From: Pseudomonas fluorescens
GTDB lineage: Bacteria; Pseudomonadota; Gammaproteobacteria; Pseudomonadales; Pseudomonadaceae
NCBI RefSeq assembly: GCF_001307275.1
Contig: NZ_CP012831.1
Location: 3,464,501-3,528,500 of the forward strand
Length of the DNA stretch: 64,000 bases
Direction: 5' to 3'
The notes below the pieces were generated by a model. That model saw only the letters and a program-made list of their open reading frames with translations. It ran no database searches and had not been told where the DNA came from. Positions within the stretch are counted from its first letter, which is position 1. Each line of letters starts with the position of its first letter. Shown one piece after another: positions 1-9,632 of this stretch. Made by a program: the position numbers and the translations under genes.

Positions 1-492
1 GGCGCGATGGAAACCCTGCTGGTGGACCAGGCCGTTGCCCAGGACTTCCTGCCGTCGATGGCCGCCCAGTTCCGCGAAAAAGGCGTCGAACTGCGCGGTT
101 GCGAGCGCACCCGGGCGATCATCGAGGCCGTTGCGGCCACGCAAGAAGACTGGGACACCGAGTACCTGGCACCGATCTTGTCGATCCGCGTGGTCGACGG
201 GCTGGACCAGGCCATCGAACACATCAACCGCCACGGCTCGCACCACACTGATTCCATCGTCAGTGAACACCAGGGCGAAACCCGGCGTTTCGTGGCCGAA
301 GTGGATTCGGCGTCGGTGATGATCAACACCCCGACCTGCTTCGCCGACGGCTTTGAATACGGATTGGGTGCCGAGATCGGCATTTCTACTGATAAGCTGC
401 ACGCCCGCGGCCCGGTGGGCCTCGAAGGCCTGACCTGCGAGAAGTACATTGTGGTCGGTGACGGCCAGTTGCGCGGACAGGAGCCGGTCTGA
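1..492 (+). CDS. proA: Gamma-glutamyl phosphate reductase, C-terminal part (cut by window edge)
   Basis: The reading frame is open from base 1, so this is the last ~163 residues of a protein of about 420. ProA reduces gamma-glutamyl phosphate to glutamate semialdehyde in proline synthesis (cytoplasm, NADPH). The visible part is the end of the aldehyde-dehydrogenase-like fold, with the family signatures [11 protein letters not shown] and [19 protein letters not shown] and the C-terminal [19 protein letters not shown]. It lies directly upstream of nadD in the usual Pseudomonas order and probably shares its transcript. Confidence 0.95.
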   Translation, partial: GAMETLLVDQAVAQDFLPSMAAQFREKGVELRGCERTRAIIEAVAATQEDWDTEYLAPILSIRVVDGLDQAIEHINRHGSHHTDSIVSEHQGETRRFVAEVDSASVMINTPTCFADGFEYGLGAEIGISTDKLHARGPVGLEGLTCEKYIVVGDGQLRGQEPV

Positions 493-493
493 C

Positions 494-1180
494 TTGGGCG
501 ACCTCGACCCGTCAGCCGCTGTGACGACGACAACTCCGCCCCGGCGCATCGGTATCCTGGGCGGCACGTTCGACCCGGTGCACATCGGCCATTTGCGCGG
601 TGCGCTGGAAGTCGCCGACGCCCTGGCTCTCGATGAGCTACGCCTGACGCCCAGCGCCAGGCCGCCTCACCGGGACACGCCACAGGTGTCGGCGCAGGAC
701 CGTCTGGCGATGGTCGAGTGCGCGGTGGCCGGTGTGGCACCGCTGGTGGTGGACGCCCGCGAATTGCAGCGGGACAAACCGTCCTACACCATTGATACCC
801 TGGAGCTGATGCGCGCCGAACTGGCCGTTGAGGCCCAGGTTTTTCTGCTTCTGGGCTGGGACGCATTTTGCGGCCTGCCCACTTGGCATCGCTGGGAAGA
901 GTTGCTCCAGCATTGCCACATCCTGGTGTTGCAACGCCCGGATGCCGACAGCGAGCCGCCGGATGCCTTGCGCAACCTGCTGGCGGCCCGCTCGGTGAGC
1001 GACCCGCTGGCCCTGAAAGGGCCGAGCGGACAGATTGCATTCGTCTGGCAGACGCCGCTCGCGGTATCCGCCACCCAGATCCGTCAACTGCTGGCCAGCG
1101 GTAAGTCGGTACGTTTCCTGGTGCCCGACGCGGTCCTGGCCTACATCGATGCGCACGGGCTTTACCGTGCGTCGAACTGA
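494..1180 (+). CDS. nadD: Nicotinate-nucleotide adenylyltransferase NadD
   Basis: Adenylates nicotinate mononucleotide to deamido-NAD in NAD biosynthesis. The nucleotidyltransferase signature [11 protein letters not shown] is near the N-terminus, the substrate region [15 protein letters not shown] is central, and [10 protein letters not shown] is near the end, corresponding to the ISxTxxR motif. No ATG precedes the domain. The TTG at 494 has AGGAG 10 bases upstream inside the end of proA and is used here. A GTG at 521 would give 219 residues, closer to the usual ~214, but has no visible ribosome binding site. Confidence 0.93.
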   Translation: MGDLDPSAAVTTTTPPRRIGILGGTFDPVHIGHLRGALEVADALALDELRLTPSARPPHRDTPQVSAQDRLAMVECAVAGVAPLVVDARELQRDKPSYTIDTLELMRAELAVEAQVFLLLGWDAFCGLPTWHRWEELLQHCHILVLQRPDADSEPPDALRNLLAARSVSDPLALKGPSGQIAFVWQTPLAVSATQIRQLLASGKSVRFLVPDAVLAYIDAHGLYRASN

Positions 1181-1251
1181 AAAAGGCGCGCTTCAAGGCA
1201 CGTGAATGCGTGTAGCGAAGCGCCCGAACATACGAGCAAAACGAGTTTTAT

Positions 1252-1746
1252 ATGACTGACAAAGACGTAAACAAAGTAAAGCGCAAGGGCACGTTCAAGA
1301 GCGCCCCGCTGCCTGTAGAGGCGCATACCGGCGTGGCGCTGGTCGGCGAAGAGCTGGTCAAGGTGGCCGTGGCGGCCCTGGAAGACGTCAAGGCCCAGGA
1401 CATCCAGGTGATCGACGTTCGTGAAAAGCAAAGCATCACGGACTACATGATCATCGCCACCGGTACCTCCAACCGCCAGATTGGCGCGATGCTGGACAAG
1501 GTCCGCGAAGCGGTCAAGGCCCAGGGCGTCAAGCCGCTGGGTGAAGAAGGCAAGGGCGACAGCGACTGGGTGCTGTTGGACATGGACGATGTCATCGTGC
1601 ACATGATGACCGCCTCGGCACGTCAGTTCTACGACCTGGAGCGCCTGTGGGCCGGTGCCGAGCAGAGCCGTTCGGCCAGCGCCGCGCACCACAGCCCGGA
1701 AAACCCCCATGAGCACTTCACCAAGCTCAACAAAGACCAGCAATAA
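1252..1746 (+). CDS. rsfS: Ribosome silencing factor RsfS
   Basis: Member of the RsfS/Iojap (DUF143) family, which binds ribosomal protein uL14 on the 50S subunit and blocks subunit joining when nutrients are scarce. The core spans about residues 35-135 with IQVIDVREKQSITDYMIIAT and GDSDWVLLDMDDVIVHMM. An ~30-residue basic N-terminal extension is typical of Pseudomonas versions. It follows nadD by 71 bases and runs into rlmH after 9 bases, an arrangement conserved across gammaproteobacteria. Confidence 0.95.
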   Translation: MTDKDVNKVKRKGTFKSAPLPVEAHTGVALVGEELVKVAVAALEDVKAQDIQVIDVREKQSITDYMIIATGTSNRQIGAMLDKVREAVKAQGVKPLGEEGKGDSDWVLLDMDDVIVHMMTASARQFYDLERLWAGAEQSRSASAAHHSPENPHEHFTKLNKDQQ

Positions 1747-1755
1747 GGGACCGCT

Positions 1756-2223
1756 GTGCGACTGCGCCTGATCGCCGTCGGTTCTCGCATGCCCAAGTGG
1801 GTGGAAGAAGGCTGGCATGAGTATGCCAAGCGTCTTCCCTCCGAGCTGGCCCTGGAACTGGTGGAAATTCCGCTCAACACCCGTGGCAAGAACGCCGACG
1901 TGGCGCGTTTCATCCGCCAGGAAGGCGAAGCCATGCTGGCCAAGGTTGGGCCGAACGAGCGCATCGTCACCCTCGAAGTCCATGGCAAGCCCTGGAGCAC
2001 CGAGCAGTTGGCGGTGGAACTCGATCGCTGGCGGCTGGACGCACGCACGGTCAACTTCATGGTCGGCGGCCCGGAAGGGCTGGCGCCGGAAGTCTGTGCC
2101 CGGGCCGATCAGCGCTGGTCGTTATCGCCGTTGACGTTGCCGCACCCGCTGGTGCGGATCCTGATCGGCGAACAGTTGTATCGTGCCTGGACAGTCCTGT
2201 CCGGGCACCCTTACCACAAGTAA
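1756..2223 (+). CDS. rlmH: 23S rRNA (pseudouridine1915-N3)-methyltransferase RlmH
   Basis: SPOUT-fold methyltransferase that methylates pseudouridine 1915 in helix 69 of 23S rRNA on the 70S ribosome. At 155 residues it is full length. The knot region shows FMVGGPEGL and the C-terminal signature [16 protein letters not shown] ending in GHPYHK. The GTG start is preceded by AAGGGA just after the rsfS stop. It ends 9 bases before mrdA, so it sits in the same operon as the cell-wall elongation genes. Confidence 0.96.
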   Translation: MRLRLIAVGSRMPKWVEEGWHEYAKRLPSELALELVEIPLNTRGKNADVARFIRQEGEAMLAKVGPNERIVTLEVHGKPWSTEQLAVELDRWRLDARTVNFMVGGPEGLAPEVCARADQRWSLSPLTLPHPLVRILIGEQLYRAWTVLSGHPYHK

Positions 2224-2232
2224 TCCTGCCCC

Positions 2233-4128
2233 ATGCCCCAGCCGATCCGCATCAAGGACCACGAAAAAGACGCCCGTCTGGTACGGGGCCGCGTCGTGTT
2301 CGGTGCTATTACGGTGGTGACGCTGATCGGCGTGCTGATTGCGCGCTTGTATTTCCTCCAGGTGATCCAGTACGAGTACCACTCCACCCTGTCGGAAAAC
2401 AACCGGGTGCACGTGCAACCGATCCCGCCGACCCGCGGGCTGATCTTCGATCGCAACGGCGTGGTGGTGGCGGATAACCGGCCCAGCTTCAGCCTGAGCA
2501 TGACCCGCGAGCGCTCCGGTGACTGGCAGCAGGTACTCGACGTGATCGTCGAAGTGCTGCAACTGACGCCCGAGGACCGGGCGATCTTCGAGAAGCGCAT
2601 GCGCCAGGGCCGACGGCCGTTCGAGCCGGTGCCGATCCTGTTCGAGCTGACCGAAGAGCAGATCGCCCTGATCGCCGTGAACCAGTTCCGCCTGCCCGGC
2701 GTCGAGGTGGTGGCGCAGTTGGTGCGGCATTATCCCCAGGGGCCGCATTTCGCCCACTCGGTCGGCTACATGGGGCGGATCAACGAGAAAGAGCTCAAGA
2801 CCCTCGATCCGGTCAATTACAGCGGCACCCACCATATCGGTAAGACGGGTATCGAGCGCTTCTACGAGCCCGAACTGCATGGCCAGGTGGGTTACGAGGA
2901 AGTCGAGACCAACGCTCGCGGTCGCGTATTGCGGGTGCTCAAGCGCACCGATCCGATCCCCGGCAAGGACATCGTCTTGAGCCTGGACATCAAGCTGCAA
3001 GAGGCCGCCGAAGCGGCGCTGGGCGGGCGGCGCGGCGCGGTGGTGGCACTGGACCCGAACACTGGCGAAGTGCTGGCGATGGTCAGCCAGCCGAGTTTCG
3101 ACCCGAACCTGTTCGTCACCGGCATCAGCTTCAAGGCCTACGCCGAGCTGCGCGATTCCATCGACCGGCCGCTGTTCAACCGTGTGCTGCGCGGTCTCTA
3201 TCCGCCGGGCTCGACCATCAAGCCGGCCGTGGCGATTGCCGGGTTGGACTCCGGCGTGGTGACCGCTTCGAGCCGGGTCTACGACCCGGGTTATTACCAG
3301 TTGCCGAACTATGACCACAAGTACCGTAACTGGAACCGTACCGGCGACGGTTATGTGGACCTGGAAACAGCGATCATGCGTTCCAACGACACCTACTTCT
3401 ATGACCTGGCCCACAAGCTGGGGATCGATCGGTTGTCGTCCTACATGAACAAGTTCGGTCTCGGTCAGAAAGTTTCCCTGGACATGTTCGAGGAATCCCC
3501 CGGCCTGATGCCTTCGCGCGAATGGAAGCGGGCGACCCGGCGCCAGGCCTGGTTCCCCGGCGAAACCCTGATCCTGGGGATCGGCCAGGGCTACATGCAG
3601 GCCACGCCACTGCAGTTGGCCCAGGCCACGGCACTGGTGGCGAGCAAGGGCAAGTGGTATCGCCCGCACCTGGCCAAGACCATCGAAGGCCAGAAACCGG
3701 TGGACCCGGACCCGATGCCGGACATCATCCTGCGCAACCCGTCGGACTGGCAGAAGGTCAACAACGGCATGCAGCAGGTGATGCACGGCGCCCGCGGCAC
3801 CGCGCGCAAGGCGTCCATCGGTGCGCAATACCGGATTGCCGGCAAGAGTGGTACGGCCCAGGTCGTCGCCATCAAGCAGGGCGAGAAGTACGACCGCTCC
3901 AAGGTCCAGGAACGCCACCGCGACCACGCCTTGTTCGTCGGTTTCGCGCCGGCCGACAACCCGAAGATCGTCGTGGCGGTCATGGTCGAGAACGGCGAGT
4001 CGGGTTCCGGCGTCGCCGCGCCGGTGGTGCGCCAGATCATGGACGCCTGGCTGCTGGATGAGCACGGCCAGCTCAAGCCTGAGTACGCGAGCCCCATCAC
4101 TGCGGAGGCTACGGCCCGTGAAGAATAA
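2233..4128 (+). CDS. mrdA: Penicillin-binding protein 2 (peptidoglycan transpeptidase MrdA)
   Basis: Class B penicillin-binding protein of the elongasome, cross-linking lateral-wall peptidoglycan together with RodA. A single membrane anchor lies at about residues 20-45, followed by the pedestal/dimerisation domain and the transpeptidase domain. Active-site motifs are STIK at S327-K330, SND at 384-386 and KSGT at 538-541. The length of 631 residues is typical. Its last 11 bases overlap the start of rodA, which suggests translational coupling. Confidence 0.97.
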   Translation: MPQPIRIKDHEKDARLVRGRVVFGAITVVTLIGVLIARLYFLQVIQYEYHSTLSENNRVHVQPIPPTRGLIFDRNGVVVADNRPSFSLSMTRERSGDWQQVLDVIVEVLQLTPEDRAIFEKRMRQGRRPFEPVPILFELTEEQIALIAVNQFRLPGVEVVAQLVRHYPQGPHFAHSVGYMGRINEKELKTLDPVNYSGTHHIGKTGIERFYEPELHGQVGYEEVETNARGRVLRVLKRTDPIPGKDIVLSLDIKLQEAAEAALGGRRGAVVALDPNTGEVLAMVSQPSFDPNLFVTGISFKAYAELRDSIDRPLFNRVLRGLYPPGSTIKPAVAIAGLDSGVVTASSRVYDPGYYQLPNYDHKYRNWNRTGDGYVDLETAIMRSNDTYFYDLAHKLGIDRLSSYMNKFGLGQKVSLDMFEESPGLMPSREWKRATRRQAWFPGETLILGIGQGYMQATPLQLAQATALVASKGKWYRPHLAKTIEGQKPVDPDPMPDIILRNPSDWQKVNNGMQQVMHGARGTARKASIGAQYRIAGKSGTAQVVAIKQGEKYDRSKVQERHRDHALFVGFAPADNPKIVVAVMVENGESGSGVAAPVVRQIMDAWLLDEHGQLKPEYASPITAEATAREE

Positions 4129-5263
4129 TTTCGACCGGATCCTTTCCAGCGAAGACGTGATGCGCCGTCGCGCCACCTTGTTGCAGCGCATGCACATCGA
4201 TGGCCCGTTGCTGATCCTGCTGCTGACCCTGGCCGCCGGCAGCCTGTTCGTGCTGTATTCGGCCAGCGGCAAGAGCTGGGACCTGCTGGCCAAGCAGGCC
4301 ACCTCGTTCGGCATCGGCCTGGTGTCGATGATCGTGATCGCCCAGCTTGAGCCGCGGTTCATGGCGCGCTGGGTGCCGCTGGCCTATGTGGTGGGGGTCT
4401 GCTTGCTGGTGGTGGTGGACATCATGGGCCACAACGCCATGGGCGCCACCCGCTGGATCAACATACCCGGGGTGATCCGCTTCCAGCCTTCGGAATTCCT
4501 CAAGATCATCATGCCGGCGACCATCGCCTGGTACCTGGCCAAGCGTTCCCTGCCGCCGCAGCTCAAGCATGTGTGTATCAGCCTGTTGCTGATCGGCATC
4601 CCGTTCATCCTGATCGTCCGTCAGCCGGACCTCGGCACCTCGCTGCTGATCCTGGCCGGCGGCGCCTTCGTGCTGTTCATGGGCGGGCTGCGCTGGCGCT
4701 GGATCCTCAGCGTGATCGCCGCCGCCGTGCCGGTGTCGGTGGCCATGTGGTACTTCGTGATGCACGACTACCAGAAGCAGCGGGTGCTGACTTTCCTCGA
4801 CCCGGAGAGCGATCCGCTGGGCACTGGCTGGAACATCATCCAGTCCAAGGCGGCCATCGGCTCCGGTGGGGTGTTCGGCAAGGGCTGGCTGATGGGCACC
4901 CAGTCGCACCTGGACTTTTTGCCGGAAAGCCACACCGACTTCATCATCGCCGTCATGGGCGAGGAGTTCGGCCTGGTGGGCATCTGCGTGTTGCTGCTGA
5001 TCTATCTGCTGTTGATCGGCCGGGGGCTGGTGATCACTGCCCAGGCCCAGACGCTGTTTGGGAAATTGCTCGCGGGCAGCCTGACCATGACGTTTTTTGT
5101 TTATGTTTTCGTCAACATCGGTATGGTCAGTGGCCTGTTGCCGGTCGTGGGGGTGCCGTTGCCTTTCATTAGCTACGGAGGAACTTCGCTGGTGACCCTA
5201 CTGTCAGCGTTTGGGGTTTTGATGTCGATTCATACGCATCGCAAGTGGATCGCGCAGGTTTGA
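4118..5263 (+). CDS. rodA: Rod-shape determining peptidoglycan glycosyltransferase RodA
   Basis: SEDS-family polymerase of the elongasome that extends glycan strands from lipid II and works with PBP2. The protein has about ten hydrophobic segments, with the conserved SEDS stretches RQPDLGTSLLILAGG and PFISYGGTS near the C-terminus. The start chosen is GTG 4118, giving 381 residues and overlapping mrdA by 11 bases; the frame is open further upstream only as an overlap with mrdA. An internal ATG at the MRRRATLLQRMHIDGP segment is an alternative start. Confidence 0.95.
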   Translation: MKNNFDRILSSEDVMRRRATLLQRMHIDGPLLILLLTLAAGSLFVLYSASGKSWDLLAKQATSFGIGLVSMIVIAQLEPRFMARWVPLAYVVGVCLLVVVDIMGHNAMGATRWINIPGVIRFQPSEFLKIIMPATIAWYLAKRSLPPQLKHVCISLLLIGIPFILIVRQPDLGTSLLILAGGAFVLFMGGLRWRWILSVIAAAVPVSVAMWYFVMHDYQKQRVLTFLDPESDPLGTGWNIIQSKAAIGSGGVFGKGWLMGTQSHLDFLPESHTDFIIAVMGEEFGLVGICVLLLIYLLLIGRGLVITAQAQTLFGKLLAGSLTMTFFVYVFVNIGMVSGLLPVVGVPLPFISYGGTSLVTLLSAFGVLMSIHTHRKWIAQV

Positions 5264-5280
5264 ATAAGGTGAAGAGTTCA

Positions 5281-6291
5281 ATGCAAGCAATGCGCGGCTG
5301 GTCGACGCGATATGCGCCGTGGATCGGCCTGGTCGGCTTCCTGGGCAGTGCGTCGCAGGCCTTGGCTGGTGAATACGAAGGCTCGCCCCAGGTGGCCGAA
5401 TTCGTCGGTGAGATGACCCGCGACTACGGTTTTGCCGGTGAGCAGCTGATGGGGGTGTTTCGCGAGGCCGAACGCAAGCAGTCGATCCTCGATGCGATCT
5501 CCCGGCCCGCCGAGCGGGTCAAGCAGTGGAGCGAGTACCGGCCGATGTTCATCACCGAGGCGCGTATCGCCCGGGGCGTGGACTTCTGGCGCCAGCACGA
5601 GGCCGCCCTGGCCCGTGCCGAGCAGGAATACGGCGTGCCGGCCCAGGTCATCGTGTCGATCATTGGCGTCGAGACCTTCTTTGGCCGCAACACCGGGAAT
5701 TTCCGGGTGATCGACGCGTTGTCGACCCTGGGCTTCGATTACCCGCCGCGTGCCGAGTTCTTCCGCAAGGAGCTGCGCGAGTTCCTGTTGCTGGCCCGTG
5801 AAGAGCAGGTCGATCCGTTGACCCTCAAGGGCTCCTATGCCGGGGCCATGGGCCTGCCGCAATTCATGCCCAGCAGTTTCCGCGCCTACGCGGTGGACTT
5901 CGACGGCGACGGCCACATCAATATCTGGACCAACCCGACCGATGCCATCGGCAGTGTCGCCAGCTATTTCAAGCGCCACGGCTGGGAAGCCGGCCAGCCG
6001 GTGGTCAGCCGTGCCGACGTGCGTGGCGAGCAAGTGGACGAGGGGCTGACCGAGGGCATCGAGCCGACGAAAACCGTCGGGGAGTTGCGGGCGTTGGGCT
6101 GGTCGAGTCATGATGCGCTGCGTGACGACATGCCGGTCACCGCGATGCGCCTGGAAGGCGAACAAGGCCCCGAATACTGGATGGGCCTGAAGAATTTCTA
6201 CGCGATTACGCGTTATAACCGCAGCGTGATGTACGCCATGGCCGTATATCAACTGTCTGAAGAGCTGGTCAAAGCACGGGGCGTCAAATAA
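5281..6291 (+). CDS. mltB: Lytic murein transglycosylase B family (MltB/SltB1 type)
   Basis: Cleaves the MurNAc-GlcNAc bond with formation of 1,6-anhydroMurNAc. The catalytic region GVETFFGRNTG carries the expected glutamate, and GAMGLPQFMPSSFRAYAVDF is the family signature. The N-terminus has a signal peptide ending near SQALAG without a lipobox cysteine, so the product is probably a soluble periplasmic enzyme, like SltB1 at the same locus in P. aeruginosa. ATG 5281 is preceded by GAAGAG; in-frame GTG codons upstream overlap rodA. rlpA follows with an ATG overlapping the stop. Confidence 0.93.
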   Translation: MQAMRGWSTRYAPWIGLVGFLGSASQALAGEYEGSPQVAEFVGEMTRDYGFAGEQLMGVFREAERKQSILDAISRPAERVKQWSEYRPMFITEARIARGVDFWRQHEAALARAEQEYGVPAQVIVSIIGVETFFGRNTGNFRVIDALSTLGFDYPPRAEFFRKELREFLLLAREEQVDPLTLKGSYAGAMGLPQFMPSSFRAYAVDFDGDGHINIWTNPTDAIGSVASYFKRHGWEAGQPVVSRADVRGEQVDEGLTEGIEPTKTVGELRALGWSSHDALRDDMPVTAMRLEGEQGPEYWMGLKNFYAITRYNRSVMYAMAVYQLSEELVKARGVK

Positions 6292-7301
6292 TGCGGGCAT
6301 TGCCTACCTATCAACCCCTGAAGCTCGTGGCGTTGGCCGCGCTGTCGCTGTTGGTCGTCAGTTGTTCGACCAGCCGCGCGCCGGCCCAGAAAAACACCAC
6401 CGCCGTACGCGCGACGCCGGGCCTGGACATCAACCGGGCCCACAAGGACGGCGCGCCGTGGTGGGACGTGGATGTCTCGCGCATCCCCGACGCCACGCCG
6501 ACCCTGCACACCGGTCCCTACAAGGCCAACCCGTACACGGTGCTGGGCAAGACCTATTTCCCGATGGCCGAGTCCAAGCGCTACGTGGCCTCGGGCACGG
6601 CGTCCTGGTACGGCACCAAGTTCCATGGCCAGAACACCGCCAATGGCGAGGTCTATGACCTGTATGGCATGAGCGCGGCCCACAAGACCCTGCCGCTGCC
6701 CAGCTATGTGCGGGTGACCAACCTGGACAACAACAAGAGCGTGATCCTGCGGGTCAATGACCGTGGGCCGTTCTATTCCGACCGCATCATCGACCTGTCG
6801 TATGCGGCGGCGAAAAAACTCGGTTACGCTGAAATCGGCACCGCCCGGGTCAAGGTCGAAGGCATCGACCCGCAGGAATGGTGGGCCCAACGTGGCCGTC
6901 CGGCGCCTTTGATGCTCAACGAGCCGAAAGTGGCGCAAAATGCCGCGCCAACCGTGACGGCGTCCACCGGCACGGTCGAACAGTGGACACCACCGCCGCA
7001 GCAACACGCCGCGGCCGTGCTACCCGTGCAGATCGATGCAAAAAAAAACGCTTCTGCAACAGCGTCTGGCCAGTTTCTGCAAGTGGGCGCGTTCGCCAAC
7101 CCGGACGCTGCCGAGCTGCTGAGGTCGAAGCTAAGCTCGATGGTGAGCGCCCCGGTGTTCATCAGCTCGATCGTGCGCAACCAGCAGACACTGCATCGGG
7201 TGCGCCTGGGGCCGATCGGTTCTCCGGGTGAAGTCCAGCAGGTGCAGAACAGTGTGCGCCTGGCCAATCTCGGTTCGCCGAGCCTGGTCACCGCTGAGTA
7301 A
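6291..7301 (+). CDS. rlpA: Septal-ring lytic transglycosylase RlpA (lipoprotein, DPBB and SPOR domains)
   Basis: In Pseudomonas RlpA cuts denuded glycan strands (lacking stem peptides) at the septum. The lipobox VVSC lies at about residues 19-22 after a short hydrophobic signal. The double-psi beta-barrel domain includes ASWYGTKFHGQNTANGE and VRVNDRGPF. A C-terminal SPOR domain (about residues 255-330, starting GQFLQVGAFANPDAAE) binds the same denuded glycans. It directly follows mltB, the arrangement seen in other pseudomonads. Confidence 0.95.
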   Translation: MRALPTYQPLKLVALAALSLLVVSCSTSRAPAQKNTTAVRATPGLDINRAHKDGAPWWDVDVSRIPDATPTLHTGPYKANPYTVLGKTYFPMAESKRYVASGTASWYGTKFHGQNTANGEVYDLYGMSAAHKTLPLPSYVRVTNLDNNKSVILRVNDRGPFYSDRIIDLSYAAAKKLGYAEIGTARVKVEGIDPQEWWAQRGRPAPLMLNEPKVAQNAAPTVTASTGTVEQWTPPPQQHAAAVLPVQIDAKKNASATASGQFLQVGAFANPDAAELLRSKLSSMVSAPVFISSIVRNQQTLHRVRLGPIGSPGEVQQVQNSVRLANLGSPSLVTAE

Positions 7302-7399
7302 TTGAATGAGGCCCGCTGGCGGTTGGAGCGGGTCAGGTTGTTGGCTCCATGAATAATAAAAGCCCGGCAAGGGCAGTGAGTGAGCAACTTAAATACGCG

Positions 7400-7420
7400 G
7401 CAGCTCGTTAGAAAGCTGCC
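7400..7420 (+). other. Small hairpin in the dacA leader
   Basis: A 7-base-pair stem (GGCAGCT at 7399-7405 with AGCTGCC at 7414-7420) lies 50 bases upstream of the dacA start and is followed by a T-rich stretch. It could be a weak rlpA terminator or a leader structure of dacA. No experimental or comparative support is visible here. Confidence 0.3.
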
Positions 7421-7469
7421 TGTTTCAGTTTTGCCTTCGGGCAGTCCCATTAGCGATTTCGAGAGACGG

Positions 7470-8627
7470 ATGAACATCACCACCTTTGCCAAACGCCTTT
7501 GCCTGCTAGTCCCGCTGCTTCTCTCACCGGCCGCGTTCGCGGTCGAGATGATGCCGGCTCCCCCTCAATTGGCCGCCAAATCCTTTGTGCTCATGGATGC
7601 CAGCAGCGGCGAGGTGCTGGTAGAGAACAACGGTGACCAGCGCCTGCCACCGGCCAGCCTGACCAAGCTGATGACCGCCTACATCGCCACGCTGGAAATC
7701 CGTCGCGGCCAGATCGGTGAAAACGATCCGGTGACCGTCAGCGAAAACGCCTGGCGCACTGGCGGTTCGCGGATGTTCATCAAGGTCGGTTCGCAAGTGA
7801 CCGTCAGCGACCTGCTGCACGGCATCATCATCCAGTCCGGCAACGACGCCAGCGTCGCCCTGGCCGAGCACATCGCCGGCAGCGAAGATGCGTTCGCCGA
7901 CATGATGAACAAAACCGTGGCCGACCTGGGCATGACCAACAGCCACTTCATGAACCCCACCGGCCTGCCGAACCCTGAGCACTATTCGTCGGCTCACGAC
8001 ATGGCGCTGCTGGCCCGGGCAATCATTCATGAAGACCCGGCCCACTACGCCATCTACTCCCAGAAGGAGTTCTTCTGGAACGGCATCAAGCAGCCTAACC
8101 GCAACCTGCTGCTGTGGCGCGACAAGACCGTCGATGGCCTGAAGACCGGTCACACCGACGAAGCCGGCTACTGCATGGTGTCTTCGGCTGTGCGTGATGG
8201 CATGCGCCTGATCGCCGTCGTCTTCGGCACCAGCAGCGAAGTGGCCCGTGCTGCCGAGACCCAGAAGCTGTTGACCTACGGTTTCCGTTTCTTCGAAACC
8301 CAGACCTTCTACCAGAAGGGCACCGAACTGGCCCAGGCCCAGGTCTGGAAAGGTTCGAGCAACCAGGTCAAGGCCGGCCTGGCCCAGGACCTGACCATGA
8401 CCCTGCCCAAAGGCCAGCTCAAAAAGCTCGCTGCCAGCATGACCATGAACCCGCAACTGACCGCTCCCATCGCCAAGGGCGACGTGATCGGTAAAGTCGA
8501 AGTCAAACTGGACGACAAAGTGGTGCACAGCGCTGACCTGATCGCTCTGGACGCGGTCGAGGAAGGTGGTATCTTCCGCCGCATCTGGGATAGCATCCGT
8601 CTATTCTTCTACGGCTTGTTCAACTGA
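7470..8627 (+). CDS. dacA: D-alanyl-D-alanine carboxypeptidase (PBP5/6 type)
   Basis: Removes the terminal D-Ala from peptidoglycan pentapeptides. A signal peptide of about 24 residues ends at AAFA. Active-site motifs are SLTK (S63-K66), SGN (123-125) and KTG (225-227). The C-terminal beta-rich PBP5_C domain is followed by an amphipathic tail, FRRIWDSIRLFFYGLFN, that anchors the enzyme to the inner membrane. ATG 7470 is chosen because it begins the signal peptide; an upstream in-frame extension from 7380 has no signal character. Confidence 0.95.
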   Translation: MNITTFAKRLCLLVPLLLSPAAFAVEMMPAPPQLAAKSFVLMDASSGEVLVENNGDQRLPPASLTKLMTAYIATLEIRRGQIGENDPVTVSENAWRTGGSRMFIKVGSQVTVSDLLHGIIIQSGNDASVALAEHIAGSEDAFADMMNKTVADLGMTNSHFMNPTGLPNPEHYSSAHDMALLARAIIHEDPAHYAIYSQKEFFWNGIKQPNRNLLLWRDKTVDGLKTGHTDEAGYCMVSSAVRDGMRLIAVVFGTSSEVARAAETQKLLTYGFRFFETQTFYQKGTELAQAQVWKGSSNQVKAGLAQDLTMTLPKGQLKKLAASMTMNPQLTAPIAKGDVIGKVEVKLDDKVVHSADLIALDAVEEGGIFRRIWDSIRLFFYGLFN

Positions 8628-8643
8628 TCGAAGTGTTGACCTG

Positions 8644-8676
8644 CATGGCCTCGTTCCCATCCGGAGCGGGGCCATG
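8644..8676 (+). terminator. Strong hairpin between dacA and the ybeD-type gene
   Basis: Arms at 8644-8657 and 8663-8676 pair over 14 positions (two are G-T wobbles) around a 5-base loop. No T-run follows, so it is either a Rho-assisted terminator or an mRNA-stabilising/processing structure that lowers expression of the downstream lipoate genes. Confidence 0.4.
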
Positions 8677-8708
8677 TGCGTTACCACGGCTTACGAGGCC
8701 GTTACGCC

Positions 8709-8984
8709 ATGACAGACTCTGAAGTAAAGGCGCCAAAAATCGAATTTCCCTGCGCGGATTACCCCATCAAGGTAATCGGCGACACCGGCGTGGGGTTCAA
8801 GGACAAGATCATCGCGATCCTTGAAAAACATGCCACCGTTGACCACAAGACCCTGGCCGAGCGCCAGAGTACCAACGGCAAGTACACGACGATCCAGTTG
8901 CACATCATTGCCACTGGTCAGGAACAGCTCTACGACATCAACAGCGAGCTGCGAGCGACCGGTTTCGTGCACATGGTGTTGTGA
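8709..8984 (+). CDS. ybeD: YbeD/DUF493 family protein
   Basis: A 91-residue cytosolic protein of the DUF493 (YbeD) family, an ACT-like alpha-beta fold of unknown biochemical role. Family features are [14 protein letters not shown] at the N-terminus and a C-terminal TGFVHMVL. It sits between dacA and lipB as in Escherichia coli and P. aeruginosa. Its TGA stop shares its last base with the lipB start, indicating translational coupling. Confidence 0.92.
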   Translation: MTDSEVKAPKIEFPCADYPIKVIGDTGVGFKDKIIAILEKHATVDHKTLAERQSTNGKYTTIQLHIIATGQEQLYDINSELRATGFVHMVL

Positions 8985-9631
8985 TGCCGGGCACGCTGGG
9001 CTTTCGCGAGCTGGGCACGATGGCCTACGAGCCGGTCTGGCATGCCATGCAACGCTTCACGAACGAACGCGGTACCACCGCCGACGATGAAGTCTGGCTG
9101 GTGGAACACCCGCCGGTGTTCACCCAGGGCCAGGCCGGCAAGGCCGAGCACCTGTTGCTACCGGGGGATATCCCGGTGGTGAAGGTCGACCGGGGCGGGC
9201 AGGTGACCTACCATGGCCCTGGTCAGCTGGTCGCCTACCTGTTGCTGGATGTGCGCAAGCTGGGGTTTGGCGTGCGCGAGCTGGTCACCCGCATGGAAAC
9301 GTGCCTGATCGAGCTGCTGGCCAGCTACGGTGTGACGGCGGCGGCCAAGCCGGATGCGCCGGGTGTCTACGTCGATGGGGCGAAAATCGCCTCCCTCGGC
9401 TTGCGGATCCGCCATGGCTGTTCGTTTCATGGCCTGGCGCTGAACGTGGACATGGACCTGGCGCCATTCCGACGGATTAATCCCTGTGGCTACGCGGGAC
9501 TGGCGATGACCCAGTTGAGCGAGCACGCAGGATCGATTGAATTTGCCGAGGTAAGTGCCCGGCTGCGCGCGCAGCTCGTCAAACACCTCGACTATGCTGA
9601 GCAGACGACCCTCACGGGCGGAATCGACTGA
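8984..9631 (+). CDS. lipB: Octanoyl-[acyl-carrier-protein]:protein N-octanoyltransferase LipB
   Basis: Transfers octanoyl from acyl carrier protein to the lipoyl domains of 2-oxoacid dehydrogenases and the glycine cleavage H protein, the first step of lipoate assembly. [12 protein letters not shown] is the substrate-binding loop; the catalytic lysine lies in [11 protein letters not shown] and the catalytic cysteine in [11 protein letters not shown] 8984 overlaps the previous stop as TGATG. The gene for the next enzyme, lipA, begins two bases after the stop. Confidence 0.96.
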   Translation: MPGTLGFRELGTMAYEPVWHAMQRFTNERGTTADDEVWLVEHPPVFTQGQAGKAEHLLLPGDIPVVKVDRGGQVTYHGPGQLVAYLLLDVRKLGFGVRELVTRMETCLIELLASYGVTAAAKPDAPGVYVDGAKIASLGLRIRHGCSFHGLALNVDMDLAPFRRINPCGYAGLAMTQLSEHAGSIEFAEVSARLRAQLVKHLDYAEQTTLTGGID

Positions 9632-9632
9632 T

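Noticed and set aside
2122..4362. Long open frame on the minus strand (746 codons) opposite mrdA
   Set aside because: It is an antisense frame of a GC-rich gene, with no family signature and His/Gln/Arg-rich composition typical of shadows.
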